DNA of 64,000 nucleotides, from positions 1-64,000 of the forward strand of contig CAIJYD010000097.1 in NCBI GenBank assembly GCA_903824785.1, read 5' to 3'. Shown here piece after piece: positions 44,034-53,408 of this stretch (position 1 is its first letter; each line of letters opens with the position of its first letter). The translations under genes and the position numbers were made by a program. Source of the stretch: an uncultured Bacteroidota bacterium. Its GTDB lineage: Bacteria > Bacteroidota > Bacteroidia > Bacteroidales > VadinHA17. The notes beneath the pieces were generated by a model. The model was not told where the DNA came from and searched no databases. It worked only from the letters and a program-made list of their open reading frames with translations.

Positions 44034-44062
44034 TAGGAGGAAAATAAAATAGTTTCCTCCTA
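44034..44062. terminator. Bidirectional terminator between convergent genes
   Basis: A perfect 10-bp stem, TAGGAGGAAA (44034-44043) with TTTCCTCCTA (44053-44062), a 9-nt loop and a following TTTTC. It lies midway between the Dabb gene and the convergent GH29 gene. Confidence 0.75.
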
Positions 44063-44100
44063 TTTTCTTTGACTTTGCAGAGATTAAACTGCGAAAAATA

Positions 44101-45456
44101 TTACTTTAAGATTACCTCCAGAACAGGAATTTCTGTAGGAGGTTTCTGAACAGGCAACTGAAGATTAAGATCATTTTTGTTCTCATCTTTTCCTGTACTG
44201 AATTTTATTTCAGAAGCATCGTGCAGGAACTGAACATATTTAACCTTATCGGCCATCGCAGGTAGGGTCAGGTTACCCATAGGATATACCAACAGATGAA
44301 CATATAACCTTTTGCTAACAGGATTATATGTTAAAAGGGTGTTGGCAGGAGGAGTAAAACCTGCAGGAGCCTCTGTACAGCCATAAACTGACCGGTTGTT
44401 GAATTTCATCCAGTCACCCATCGATTTCAGTCTGTCCTGTGCCCTGATATCAAATACACCGCGTGCTGTAGGACCAACATTCAATAACAGATTACCGCCT
44501 TTACTGACAGACTCTATAAGTAGCTCAAGTAACTGGGCCGGACTTTTCCAGGTATTTTCATCACGATAGTAGCCCCATGAACCGGAGAAAGTCTGACAGG
44601 TTTCCCATGGAACTCTTTTCCCATTAATTTCCGGCCACTTTGACACTTTCACCTGTTCAGGAGAGACAAAGTCGTATCCTCCTTCAACATTGCTAAGATC
44701 AAGGCGATCGTCAACAATAATCCCAGGCTGAAGTTTTCTGGTCAGTTTCAGAAGGTTTTCTGAATCCCAGTCATCATGCCCTTTTCCATTCTTTCCGGGG
44801 AAAGAAAAATCGAACCAGATCACACTTATCTCTCCGTAATTGGTAAGAAGTTCAGTTACCTGATTCTTAATATACTCGCGATACTTATTCATATCCCTTC
44901 CTTTATTCAGACGTGCATAAGCTGTATCAGAATCCTGCCTCTGAGGATGAACTCTGTCGACAGTATAATCAGGATGATGCCAGTCGATAAGAGAATAATA
45001 AAATCCCACCTTCAATCCTTCTGCTCTGAAAGCTTCAACATATTCTTTAATTAGGTCCTTCCCGTAAGGGGTATTGGTTGCTTTATAATCGGTGAATTTG
45101 GAATCGAACAGGCAAAAACCCTCGTGGTGTTTGGCAGTGAGCACCACATATTTCATACCGGCTGCTTTTGCCATTTTGGCCCATTCGTGCGGATCGTACA
45201 AATCAGGATTGAATGTCTCAAAGTACTTCTGATATTGTTCATTGGTTAATCTCTCATTGTTCTTTACCCATTCATGCCGGGCAGGAAGAGCATATAATCC
45301 CCAATGAATAAACATCCCGAACCGGGCATCTGTCCACCATTTCAATCTTTGAGTTTTCTGAGCCTCCGTTTCTTTCGGAAGCTGAGCAGATGCTAATTGT
45401 GAACCAATTAACAATAAAGCAGTTAATAACAGAATTAAGAAGTTTTTTGTTTTCAT
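44101..45456 (-). CDS. Alpha-L-fucosidase, GH29 (second copy)
   Basis: A 451-residue secreted GH29 enzyme with a signal peptide ending near residue 25 (ASAQL). Motifs: RFGMFIHWGLYALPA, LTAKHHEGFCLFDSKF, the nucleophile Asp216 in SVIWFDFSFPG, and GNLLLNVGPTARG. It differs from the plus-strand fucosidase in its longer loop around 165-185, so the two probably prefer different fucosides. It is 131 bp downstream of the alcohol dehydrogenase gene with the same orientation. Confidence 0.9.
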   Translation of the reverse strand: MKTKNFLILLLTALLLIGSQLASAQLPKETEAQKTQRLKWWTDARFGMFIHWGLYALPARHEWVKNNERLTNEQYQKYFETFNPDLYDPHEWAKMAKAAGMKYVVLTAKHHEGFCLFDSKFTDYKATNTPYGKDLIKEYVEAFRAEGLKVGFYYSLIDWHHPDYTVDRVHPQRQDSDTAYARLNKGRDMNKYREYIKNQVTELLTNYGEISVIWFDFSFPGKNGKGHDDWDSENLLKLTRKLQPGIIVDDRLDLSNVEGGYDFVSPEQVKVSKWPEINGKRVPWETCQTFSGSWGYYRDENTWKSPAQLLELLIESVSKGGNLLLNVGPTARGVFDIRAQDRLKSMGDWMKFNNRSVYGCTEAPAGFTPPANTLLTYNPVSKRLYVHLLVYPMGNLTLPAMADKVKYVQFLHDASEIKFSTGKDENKNDLNLQLPVQKPPTEIPVLEVILK

Positions 45457-45587
45457 ATCAGTACTCTTTTATCTAATTAAGAAATGTTACCATTATACAT
45501 TAGTAAATATAGGATAAATATTTCTGCCCCACTATCAGTAAACTCTGAATCTCAACCATTTTTTCATTAGAAACAGAGAATAATCTT

Positions 45588-46763
45588 TCATAAATATCTT
45601 TCTGAAAGAATCTCTGTAAGATTATCAAGGGTTAGCTTTACGGGGTTATTTTTGCATTCAGTTTGTGAACAGATTAACCCGATATCCTCTTTTTTCAGAC
45701 CATATTTTTTAAAACCAGGCAATTGAAAAGTATCAGTAAGTGCATGAAGATATGCGATAAAACCATCGATATAATAATCATCGGATTTTCCCGTCTCATC
45801 AAGAAAAAGCCGGCCGAGCAGAGCATACTTTCTCAATGCAGAGGGGCTTTCAGATCTGTGGCGCAACTCCCGTACGTTAACCGCATTTGCTGAAGCCATC
45901 AGAGTCCCGCAAATCAGACCGTGAGGAATATCGAACTTCCCTCCTATTGAGGAGGCAAAACCGTGAACAGCTCCGAGCCCCGCATTGGCTAAACAGATGC
46001 CAGATGTAAGTGAAGCAAATGACATACCCTCCCTGGCTTCAAGATCCATTCCGTCAGAATAACTTCTTATCAATGAATTCTTTACAGCTTTAACGCCTTC
46101 CAATGCAAGAGCATCAGTATAGTTGCTTGCCTTATCGGATAAATAAGCTTCCGTAAGCTGGGTAAAACAGTCCATCCCTCCAGCTGCTGTGATATCCTGC
46201 GGGCATTTCAGAGTAAGAGCAGGGTCAACAAGTGCGATATCAGGCACAAAATTATCATGGCGAAGAGACCGTTTGAAACCGTTTTCTCCTATTTGAGAAA
46301 TAACTGCGTTTTTTGTGGCTTCGCTTCCGGTACCGGAGGTTGTCGGAACCGCAATAAATGGAAGCTTTGTACCCGGATGATCACTGTTACCAACCACTTC
46401 AAGAAACTCTACCACCGATTCAGCCTTATACATCATAGCCGAAATTGCCTTACCTGCGTCAAGCACGCTGCCGCCTCCTATTGCCAGCACCAGATCAATC
46501 TCCTTATTGTTTAATTCTTTAACCGACTCATCTATAATATCAGGTGAAGGTTCTCCCGGAACAGTTACCAGATGATATACGATTCCCTTCTTTTCAAAAT
46601 CGTTAAGGATAATTTCAGCCTGACCTGAGCGGATAAAGGAGCTTTTTCCGGTAACCAGAACTATTTTGTTTCCATACAATTTAACAAAACCGGAAAGGTC
46701 GGAAGTTATTCCGCTTTTAAAATAAATTTTTGGCAAACCTGCCAACTGAAATGGCTTCACCAT
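45588..46763 (-). CDS. Iron-type alcohol dehydrogenase with altered metal site
   Basis: A 391-residue group III dehydrogenase. The NAD(P) motif is GGGSVLDAGKAIS near 95, followed by FIAVPTTSGTGSEAT. Of the four usual metal ligands, Asp198, His267 (GAVHGFAS) and His281 (PHGLICG) are present, but the position matching His200 of FucO is Gln202 (GMDCFTQL). The enzyme may bind metal weakly or differently. Candidates for substrate are lactaldehyde or other aldehydes from deoxy-sugar breakdown, given two fucosidases nearby. Its start codon overlaps the stop of the ABM gene (ATGGTGA), so the two are translationally coupled. Confidence 0.8.
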   Translation of the reverse strand: MVKPFQLAGLPKIYFKSGITSDLSGFVKLYGNKIVLVTGKSSFIRSGQAEIILNDFEKKGIVYHLVTVPGEPSPDIIDESVKELNNKEIDLVLAIGGGSVLDAGKAISAMMYKAESVVEFLEVVGNSDHPGTKLPFIAVPTTSGTGSEATKNAVISQIGENGFKRSLRHDNFVPDIALVDPALTLKCPQDITAAGGMDCFTQLTEAYLSDKASNYTDALALEGVKAVKNSLIRSYSDGMDLEAREGMSFASLTSGICLANAGLGAVHGFASSIGGKFDIPHGLICGTLMASANAVNVRELRHRSESPSALRKYALLGRLFLDETGKSDDYYIDGFIAYLHALTDTFQLPGFKKYGLKKEDIGLICSQTECKNNPVKLTLDNLTEILSERYL

Positions 46764-47065
46764 CTTGTCCTGTCGCTGGGTTCGACAATAATATATTTCA
46801 CACCCTTTCTTTGTTCCGACATGAAATCAGCAACTGCATCACGCCACCTGTTATAATGAGCTGTGTTTTTATGCTCAGCGGCGGCGGCTTCAGATTCATA
46901 AGCTTCATAAAGCATAAAACTGCAGGGATCATCAGCCTGCTGAATGAAGTCGAACCGGAGATTTCCGGGTTCTTTGACAGATTCTCTATGGTTGGCAATT
47001 GTTGCATTTACAAAGCTGTCAACCACATCGGGTTTTACATGTACATAAACACAGGTTACTATCAT
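46757..47065 (-). CDS. Antibiotic biosynthesis monooxygenase (ABM/LsrG-like) domain protein
   Basis: A 102-residue dimeric alpha+beta barrel protein. The ABM pattern is clear: VTCVYVHVKPDVVDSFVNAT, then EPGNLRFDFIQQADDP, FMLYEAYESEAAAAEH and a final YIIVEPS. Relatives include LsrG and small quinol monooxygenases, as well as isomerases acting on small ketones. It overlaps the downstream dehydrogenase start by 7 bp. It is 69 bp downstream of the GH36 gene. Confidence 0.85.
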   Translation of the reverse strand: MIVTCVYVHVKPDVVDSFVNATIANHRESVKEPGNLRFDFIQQADDPCSFMLYEAYESEAAAAEHKNTAHYNRWRDAVADFMSEQRKGVKYIIVEPSDRTRW

Positions 47066-47134
47066 GGCTTAAGGTATTATCGGTAAAGCTAATTTACTTG
47101 ATTTTATACTCCAATTTCTTATTAGATACTGCAA

Positions 47135-49288
47135 CTATTTTTTCATAATTATCTCAAAGATAGAACCATCGTACGATTTATTAAATGATACCACAAATCC
47201 TTTCTCTGCAAGATCCCTGCCTGTTGTGACCATCACCAATTCACCAGAAGGGGCTTTTCTCACTTCATAAAACAGCTCCGGGTTGAGGTATTGCACAGTT
47301 ACCTTTCGCTGATTTTCAGCCGATCCCTGCCGGAAGATACCCACAATTCCACCCGACTTTGTTTCAGAATTGATACGTTGATATCCGTCCCAGTTCCCTT
47401 CTGCAGGTTCTCCATAGCCATGTAAATCCTGCCTGAACGACATAAAATCATGTCTTGTCTGCATATTACGGAGCCAGTCGGCCCATGTTTTCATCCTGGC
47501 ACGCTGTTCTTTGGATAAAAGACGCGGGTCTCCCAGAACTATTGGCAGAGAACCCGCAAGTGACATAAGTGACAATTCAAAATCGGGGTCATCGAACTGC
47601 TGGTTGCCGATAACTAAAGCAGTGGAAGGAATTACAGGCGATCTCCACCACGACATTTGCCTTACACGCATTGAACCGAGAGGTGCTTTTTCTCCGAAAT
47701 TGGAGAGCCAGTTACCCTCAGCATGCTTGCACATATCAAGATCAATAAGCTGGAGAGCGCCCATAGTTTCAAAGGTGCAATCGATAAACAGCCCGGGGAT
47801 TTCCTCATGGAGGTCATCGAAAAGCTGCCACGTGCGACGGTACATCTCCAGCATCGATTCATTTCTGTCTTTATGCAGAGGGTGGTTCGGAGCGTAGCAA
47901 CCTGATCTGGTTTTATCGGTGGTATATGCACCTGTAACAACAGCAAAATCGCCTTTAATATATTCAAGACCATGCTCCTTTGCAAGATTCATTATCACAC
48001 CTTTAATATGATCATACCATCCGGTTGTCATGCACATTGAGTATGTTTCCCATCCGTACATCTTATCAAAATCGGCATGAAGACTTATTGGTGAACCGTC
48101 AGCTTTTCGCACAGCCCATTCAGGATGTTGCTTATAAACATTACTTTTCGACTCCGCTGCCCCTAAGCTGATCCAGACACCCGGCTTCATCCCTTTGGAT
48201 TTAATATAGTCAAAAACAGGTTTAAGTCCATTTGGAAATTTTTGTTTATTTATGCCCCAGTCACCGTACGAATCCTGCCATCCATCGTCGATCACAAACT
48301 CTTCTATACCGCATTCTGATGCAGCATCAGCCAGTTCAAAGATCAGTTTTTCGTCTATATTATGGAGGAAAGGGATCCATGTGTTGTAAACAAAAACAGG
48401 TTTCGTTTCAATTTTACTGAGCCTTGTACCCATATGGCGGCGCACATAATCGCTTACTGCTCCGCTAAGTACGGCATAAGGATCGTCAGACTTTTCATAA
48501 ATGGCTGTAAAAACCCAGGTACTTTCCCATGGTTCACCGGGTTTCAGCCATTTTCTGAATCCAAAATTCTGATCGGGAAATGTTAATCCTGTTGTAATCT
48601 GATCAGGCTTCAGAAACGCTGTCGTACGTTTCATAACTCCGGGAGACTCATTTCCCAGAACAAAACCACGACGATGACTGACCTCATGAACAACAACTAC
48701 AGGATCATACCAGTTGCCAATAAACTGACCCAATGACTTTTGCCGTGCATAATCGTGCATCACCCAGCATTCAGTGCCAGTTCCTGAATATTTAAACCGC
48801 AGGCTCTCTATATCCAGAGCTTCCAGACTGATCTCTTTTTTGCCGGTATTTACAAAGGATATTTTTTTTCGTATTATGGGAAGTTCTGGATATAGCAGAT
48901 AGGTAATGGTGATCCTGATTTTCGACCCGGGATGGTCAAGAACAACAACCGCTCCATCGCCTCTGTTTTCACTTTTAACCATTTCCACAGAAACCAGGTT
49001 CCAGTCATCAAGGCCGGAAAGAGCTACTCCATCAGCTTTAAAGGAAAAATCAGATGAACCTGCAGATAAAAATTCATCGCTGCTTCCTTTCAGAGCATAA
49101 CTCTCTGACACGATCCCATGTTTCTCTGTGGCCAGATTAATGACTCGTTTTACAACCCCGTTATCGAGGGTAAGAACGTTGCCATTTCGGGATGCAAATG
49201 GCTGAGCAACAAGGCTGCATGAAAGGGAAAGCAAAATGAATCCTGAGATAAATTTCCTGACTGAGTTTGAAAAACAGATGGGTTTCAT
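47135..49288 (-). CDS. Alpha-galactosidase, GH36-like
   Basis: A 717-residue secreted enzyme with a signal peptide ending near residue 29 (LVAQP). An N-terminal beta-sandwich domain (30-290) is followed by the catalytic barrel: FVIDDGWQDSYGDWG near 335, the nucleophile Asp447 in YIKGDFAVVT, and the FIDCTFETMG strand near 510, with the MSWWRSPVIP segment after it. A C-terminal beta domain closes the protein. GH36 members release alpha-linked galactose, or in some cases alpha-N-acetylgalactosamine. It is the first gene of the minus-strand run that continues with ABM, dehydrogenase and fucosidase genes. Confidence 0.88.
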   Translation of the reverse strand: MKPICFSNSVRKFISGFILLSLSCSLVAQPFASRNGNVLTLDNGVVKRVINLATEKHGIVSESYALKGSSDEFLSAGSSDFSFKADGVALSGLDDWNLVSVEMVKSENRGDGAVVVLDHPGSKIRITITYLLYPELPIIRKKISFVNTGKKEISLEALDIESLRFKYSGTGTECWVMHDYARQKSLGQFIGNWYDPVVVVHEVSHRRGFVLGNESPGVMKRTTAFLKPDQITTGLTFPDQNFGFRKWLKPGEPWESTWVFTAIYEKSDDPYAVLSGAVSDYVRRHMGTRLSKIETKPVFVYNTWIPFLHNIDEKLIFELADAASECGIEEFVIDDGWQDSYGDWGINKQKFPNGLKPVFDYIKSKGMKPGVWISLGAAESKSNVYKQHPEWAVRKADGSPISLHADFDKMYGWETYSMCMTTGWYDHIKGVIMNLAKEHGLEYIKGDFAVVTGAYTTDKTRSGCYAPNHPLHKDRNESMLEMYRRTWQLFDDLHEEIPGLFIDCTFETMGALQLIDLDMCKHAEGNWLSNFGEKAPLGSMRVRQMSWWRSPVIPSTALVIGNQQFDDPDFELSLMSLAGSLPIVLGDPRLLSKEQRARMKTWADWLRNMQTRHDFMSFRQDLHGYGEPAEGNWDGYQRINSETKSGGIVGIFRQGSAENQRKVTVQYLNPELFYEVRKAPSGELVMVTTGRDLAEKGFVVSFNKSYDGSIFEIIMKK

Positions 49289-49621
49289 AAGTAATATTTT
49301 TGTTCTGACTATTTTTTCTGAATATTGAAATGAATCTATATTCTGTCCGTTACAATATTTGTATGTAAATATACAGTAATCGGTGTTTTTCCTACGTTAC
49401 AGCTTAATAAAATTATATAAGTATCGGGTATCATGTACATAAAATATATTCTTTTTTTTACCAATATTCCGTTTCTCCTGATTGGAGATTACCTTCGGTG
49501 AGTTCGTCCCGAAAAACAGATTATCTTTGAAGAACTGAAACGCATAAACTTAAAAACATAATTTGCATTTATTGAATATTTGAATTAAGTTTATATTTCC
49601 AAACGATGTTGAGCTGAAACA
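49289..49621. other. Divergent intergenic region
   Basis: 333 bp between GH36 and the PorP-like gene, AT-rich. It includes the short dispersed repeat at 49484-49506 and a weak promoter candidate (TTG at 49572-49574, TATATTTC at 49592-49599, spacer 17) for the plus-strand pair. No gene is visible. Confidence 0.4.
49484..49506 (+). repeat. 23-bp dispersed repeat, second copy
   Basis: GGAGATTACCTTCGGTGAG followed by TTCG, identical at 22 of 23 positions to the inverted copy at 37468-37490. Confidence 0.6.
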
Positions 49622-50566
49622 ATGGCTAAAAAATCTATATTTATTTTGATTTTTTCTTCCTTTTGCATTCTTGCAGCAGGACAGCAGACTCCGCTTTATC
49701 CTGTCTCCTACAGAATTATCACCCCTTTTGTGTTTAATCCAGCTATAGCGGGCAGCAAAGATTTTTTTTCTATCGATCTTATTTCAAATAAATTCGGGAA
49801 TTCCAATTCACAGGTTTTGAATGGAAATGCAAGGCTTAAAAGAGCAAACCATAATTATTTTTCAGCACCAAACGCTACGGAATACGCCAAGATAGCTGTA
49901 GGAGGATTAGTATTCAATGAGTTAAATGGGTTGTCACGGAATATTGGAATCGGGGGTACAGGGGCGTATCATTTTCAATTGAAAAAAGATGGCCTCTCAT
50001 ATTTATCCGTCGGAGTAACCGGTAAAGCTATTTATAATAAGTATTCCGGTGATCCGGATTTAGGGAGAGCGGCTAAAAGTACTCTTTTCCCCGATTTTGA
50101 TGCCGGTTTATACTATTATAATACCAACCTCTTTGCAGGATTATCAGCAACAAATATCCTTGGGCATCTGGAAGATCCTGACAGTACCGGTTTTTATTCA
50201 ATACAAGCTTCACGTCAGCTCTTTTTCCTTATAGGATACAAAATAGTTCTCAGTAAATCGCTTAACATATTACTGGAACCTTCAATTATCATAAATACAG
50301 GAGACTCCATTCCCTCGAAAAAAACTGATATGATTAAGCCCTCTTTAAAGCTTTATGCAGGAGATTTCTGTGTTGGAACCTATTTTAATGATTTCAGCAA
50401 ATTATCTTTTTTTGCTCAGTATAAATATCCGGCATTTTATGTTGCCACCTATTTTGAAGTACCAAAAGGTTCTCCGTTTTATAAAAACCCTTTTCTTGCA
50501 GAATTTGCTTTAGGTTTAAATATATCAGCAATTAAATCACGGTCATCCATACATAATCACTGGTAG
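49622..50566 (+). CDS. PorP/SprF-family outer-membrane protein
   Basis: A 314-residue outer-membrane beta-barrel protein with a signal peptide ending near residue 20 (LAAGQ). The PorP/SprF family pattern is present: PVSYRIITPFVFNPAIAGSKDF at the start, KIAVGGLVFNELNGLSRNIG with alternating strands, and GLYYYNTNLFAGLSATNIL. PorP anchors type IX secretion components at the outer membrane. The full secretion machinery is not here, so this is probably one of the several paralogues that Bacteroidota keep next to PD40 or adhesin genes. It is 19 bp upstream of the PD40-SPOR gene. Confidence 0.85.
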   Translation: MAKKSIFILIFSSFCILAAGQQTPLYPVSYRIITPFVFNPAIAGSKDFFSIDLISNKFGNSNSQVLNGNARLKRANHNYFSAPNATEYAKIAVGGLVFNELNGLSRNIGIGGTGAYHFQLKKDGLSYLSVGVTGKAIYNKYSGDPDLGRAAKSTLFPDFDAGLYYYNTNLFAGLSATNILGHLEDPDSTGFYSIQASRQLFFLIGYKIVLSKSLNILLEPSIIINTGDSIPSKKTDMIKPSLKLYAGDFCVGTYFNDFSKLSFFAQYKYPAFYVATYFEVPKGSPFYKNPFLAEFALGLNISAIKSRSSIHNHW

Positions 50567-50585
50567 CCGGGTTTTGAAAAATATT

Positions 50586-52109
50586 ATGAAAAAGCTATCC
50601 GGAATATTAATATTTCTTGCGGCAACTATCAGCCTTCAGGCGACTGTTTTAGCTAACAATAGGCTGAAGGAGATTAACAGTTTCTCAGGTAAAACGGTAA
50701 AATCCGATTCTTCAGATATTAACCGGTACATAAAAGTAGTTCCGTTTAAACTTAACATCCTGCAGCCATCTTCCGGGGTTCAATACTTTAAAGATGGGAT
50801 CATATTCCTTTCATCATCAAAAACCGAGAGTAATATGCTGTCTCAGCATTTATCCTTCGGTGAAATTCATACCCGGTATGCGGAGTTAAAGGATTCCATT
50901 CTTACCAATCAAAGGCCATTTTCTCCAACCTCCGCCTTTCTTTTTCCAAGTGAAGGACTTACTTTCAGCAGAGATTTCAATCTCATGTATTTCACCGGAA
51001 TCTCAAAAAAAGAAGATACTGAAAAAATCTATTGTGCAAATTTTTCATCGGGAGAAGGAATATCGGGTGATTGGAAAATTGATACTAACCCGCTGAGTTT
51101 TTGCAATGATCAATCAATTTATACTCATCCCGCATTATCAGAGGATGGAAACTTAATGATCTTCTCGTCAAACTGTTCAGGGACTCTTGGTGGAATGGAC
51201 CTGTTTCTGACGAGGCAAAATGGAGGAACATGGTCGGTGCCGGAAAACCTTGGCAGGGAAATCAATACAAAATCGAACGAACTTTTTCCCTACCTGGATT
51301 CTGAGAACAACCTCTTTTTCTCATCTGATGGACAATGGGGATATGGAGGATATGACATATTTGTTTGTAAATACAGGAATGGCAGCTGGACAAGACCTGT
51401 AAACCTTTCAAAAGCTGTAAATTCTGAAGCGGATGAAATTGCGTTTACTATGAGAAAAGACAGGATGGCTGCATTTTATTCCGTTAAGCAGAAGAAAGAT
51501 AACAGTTTGTCACAACTTTACCTGGTTGGAATCAACCCCAGTACAACCACTGATAATACCTTAACACTTTCCCAGTTACTAATAAATCCCGGCCAGGAAA
51601 ACCGGAATGAAACGGAGACAATTCATACCATAGCAAAAATGGGAGAAGTCCCGGTTCAAGCAATAGATACCAGTAAAATAACTTCAGATCAGGCAGGGAA
51701 ATCAGAAACGATAATCAAGAGCAGGCCACAAACAAATGCTGATTCGAAAAAAACTACTGAGAACAAGCCTGTTCCGGAAGCTTTACCAGAAGTTCAAAAG
51801 TCAATATCAAAACCAATAGTCAGGCAATCTGCTCAAAACAACGAAATAAGCAATACTGTAATATACAGGGTTCAGATCATTTCAAATATTAAACCTAAAG
51901 GAACTTATATGATCACTATCGGAAATAACAGTTTCAAGACATTTGAGTATTTATCCGGAGGAGCATATCGCACATGTGTTGGGGAATTCAATATATTGTC
52001 TTCTGCAAAGGAATTACAGAATAGCTTAAGAAAATCGGGCTACCCTCAGGCATTTGTAGTAGCATTTATAAATAATTTCAGATCAAACGACCCGCTCTTG
52101 TTCAGATAA
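50586..52109 (+). CDS. PD40 propeller protein with C-terminal SPOR-like domain
   Basis: A 507-residue exported protein. I use the ATG at 50586; a TTG at 50574 is in frame. After the signal peptide (to about 24) come PD40/TolB-like propeller blades, such as LSEDGNLMIFSSNCSGTLGGMDLF and SENNLFFSSDGQWGYGGYDIFV (each shown in part by position, about 200 and 245). A low-complexity linker (about 340-420) rich in Lys, Thr and Glu follows. The last ~80 residues look SPOR-like (VIYRVQIISN, then YRTCVGEFNILSSAKELQNSL), a fold that binds denuded glycan strands of peptidoglycan. PorE has a similar propeller with a different peptidoglycan-binding end, so this may be an outer-membrane to cell-wall tether paired with PorP. 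Confidence 0.75.
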   Translation: MKKLSGILIFLAATISLQATVLANNRLKEINSFSGKTVKSDSSDINRYIKVVPFKLNILQPSSGVQYFKDGIIFLSSSKTESNMLSQHLSFGEIHTRYAELKDSILTNQRPFSPTSAFLFPSEGLTFSRDFNLMYFTGISKKEDTEKIYCANFSSGEGISGDWKIDTNPLSFCNDQSIYTHPALSEDGNLMIFSSNCSGTLGGMDLFLTRQNGGTWSVPENLGREINTKSNELFPYLDSENNLFFSSDGQWGYGGYDIFVCKYRNGSWTRPVNLSKAVNSEADEIAFTMRKDRMAAFYSVKQKKDNSLSQLYLVGINPSTTTDNTLTLSQLLINPGQENRNETETIHTIAKMGEVPVQAIDTSKITSDQAGKSETIIKSRPQTNADSKKTTENKPVPEALPEVQKSISKPIVRQSAQNNEISNTVIYRVQIISNIKPKGTYMITIGNNSFKTFEYLSGGAYRTCVGEFNILSSAKELQNSLRKSGYPQAFVVAFINNFRSNDPLLFR

Positions 52110-52195
52110 TAGATTTTTTTTAAAAGAAATGATCAATTTCTGAACGGATAATAAATATCAAAAGAATCTCTGGAAATATTCAGACCTGCAAGTGG

Positions 52196-52690
52196 TTAGA
52201 TAAAAACGAGTGTATCCTTAATTACATCACCATTATCATCTGTACCGTAGACTTTTAGTCCAATGCTTGCAATCGCACCATGAAATATATCTGTAATTGG
52301 AGCGAAAACATCTTTGATATCTTCAAATTCTTTCATCTCATCAAACTCATCGAGAGGAAGATACAGGTGTATAAATAAGACATAATTCGGCTGATCTATT
52401 TTGATCAGAACTTTAAGAATTTTTGCCAGCCACAACGATGAAGAAGTATTGAAATACTCCAGATTAAACCGCAAATTGGTCGTTGGCTTGGGATTTAAGA
52501 TATATTCTTTAACCCAGTTAAAAACAGGCTCGTAAATTTTTGCAGCATTTTCAGGAATTGACTTGCCTGAAAAAATAAGATCTCCTGTCGATTGATTCAG
52601 ATCAATTTGAGGAGTTTTGGGTGTTTGCTCAATCATTAAGCGCTGAAGTTCATTCATAACAAACTCCTTTGATGGTTTACTAAATAACAT
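52196..52690 (-). CDS. SiaC-like (DUF1987) regulatory protein
   Basis: A 164-residue cytoplasmic protein of the SiaC/DUF1987 group. Signature parts are TPKTPQIDLNQSTGDLIFSGKSIPENA near 20-45 (a 27-residue region named here by its parts) and LEYFNTSSSLWLAKILKVL near 80, which includes the threonine/serine cluster phosphorylated in SiaC. Partners of SiaC are the PP2C-like phosphatase SiaA and kinase SiaB, which control biofilm formation through a diguanylate cyclase in Pseudomonas; neither is adjacent here. Starts at 52657 or 52636 (MIEQTPKTP) are also possible. It lies at the edge of the polysaccharide locus. Confidence 0.8.
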   Translation of the reverse strand: MLFSKPSKEFVMNELQRLMIEQTPKTPQIDLNQSTGDLIFSGKSIPENAAKIYEPVFNWVKEYILNPKPTTNLRFNLEYFNTSSSLWLAKILKVLIKIDQPNYVLFIHLYLPLDEFDEMKEFEDIKDVFAPITDIFHGAIASIGLKVYGTDDNGDVIKDTLVFI

Positions 52691-53144
52691 ATCTCAATAC
52701 ATATAAAATATATTGTCAAATTTATCGCTAATTTCTGCCTACAGAAACATTTTAATGAAAAATAGGGGCCTGTTCGTCAAATAAATTGGTAGTTTGATAT
52801 AAAAAACATGATATTACTGATTATTGAACCTCCTTTTTGTAAAAATATTTGAAATAAATGAATAAAGGAAGGAAAATAATGAAGAATTGCCAGAGTTCCG
52901 TAAAAGATCGTTTCACAGAAATAATTAAAACTTAGAAAAACGAGTGATTGAATTATTGCGAGGTTTACGGTTAAAATAAATAAAGGCTTCTATAATTTCC
53001 CGGATTAATAACTTCAAAAAAGATCAGCCTACTGATTTTTCAGGTCAAAATATTACAAAATTGACATTTATTAGCTAAAGTACTGATATTCAACGTCTAT
53101 ACCCATAAAATATCAATCCCGGATTTTTTAACCTCATAAATCCG

Positions 53145-53301
53145 CCATTGGTCAAAATCTGAAAAACAGGATCTGCTAATGATAAAACCAAATCTATACT
53201 TTCTATCTGTTTAAATATCTGCATGTTGCAATTACAGGGATACTTAAATGCTCCAAATAGGATGAAATTTTTAATAAATTTCAGCTGGTTTTGACCAACG
53301 G
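53145..53301. promoter_or_regulatory. Inverted-repeat pair upstream of duplicated unit 1
   Basis: CCATTGGTCAAAAT (53145-53158) and its near-inverse GTTTTGACCAACGG (53288-53301) match at 12 of 14 positions and start 143 bp apart. Just left of the second arm is a perfect AT hairpin, GAAATTT-TTAAT-AAATTTC (53264-53282). The same arrangement occurs at 55779-55935 with the same 143-bp spacing. Candidate regulator-binding or looping sites. Confidence 0.6.
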
Positions 53302-53408
53302 GACCATTTACCTTATCAACGTAAATTATTCATAGTTTTCTTTCCATTTTCCTGCGACTAACAACAATTCCAAAGCCCGCGGATTTGCCCTCACAGAGGT
53401 TTAACCTA

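Noticed and set aside
53145-53301. CRISPR-like repeats upstream of the polysaccharide units
   Set aside because: Only two inverted arms per copy, not regularly spaced direct repeats.
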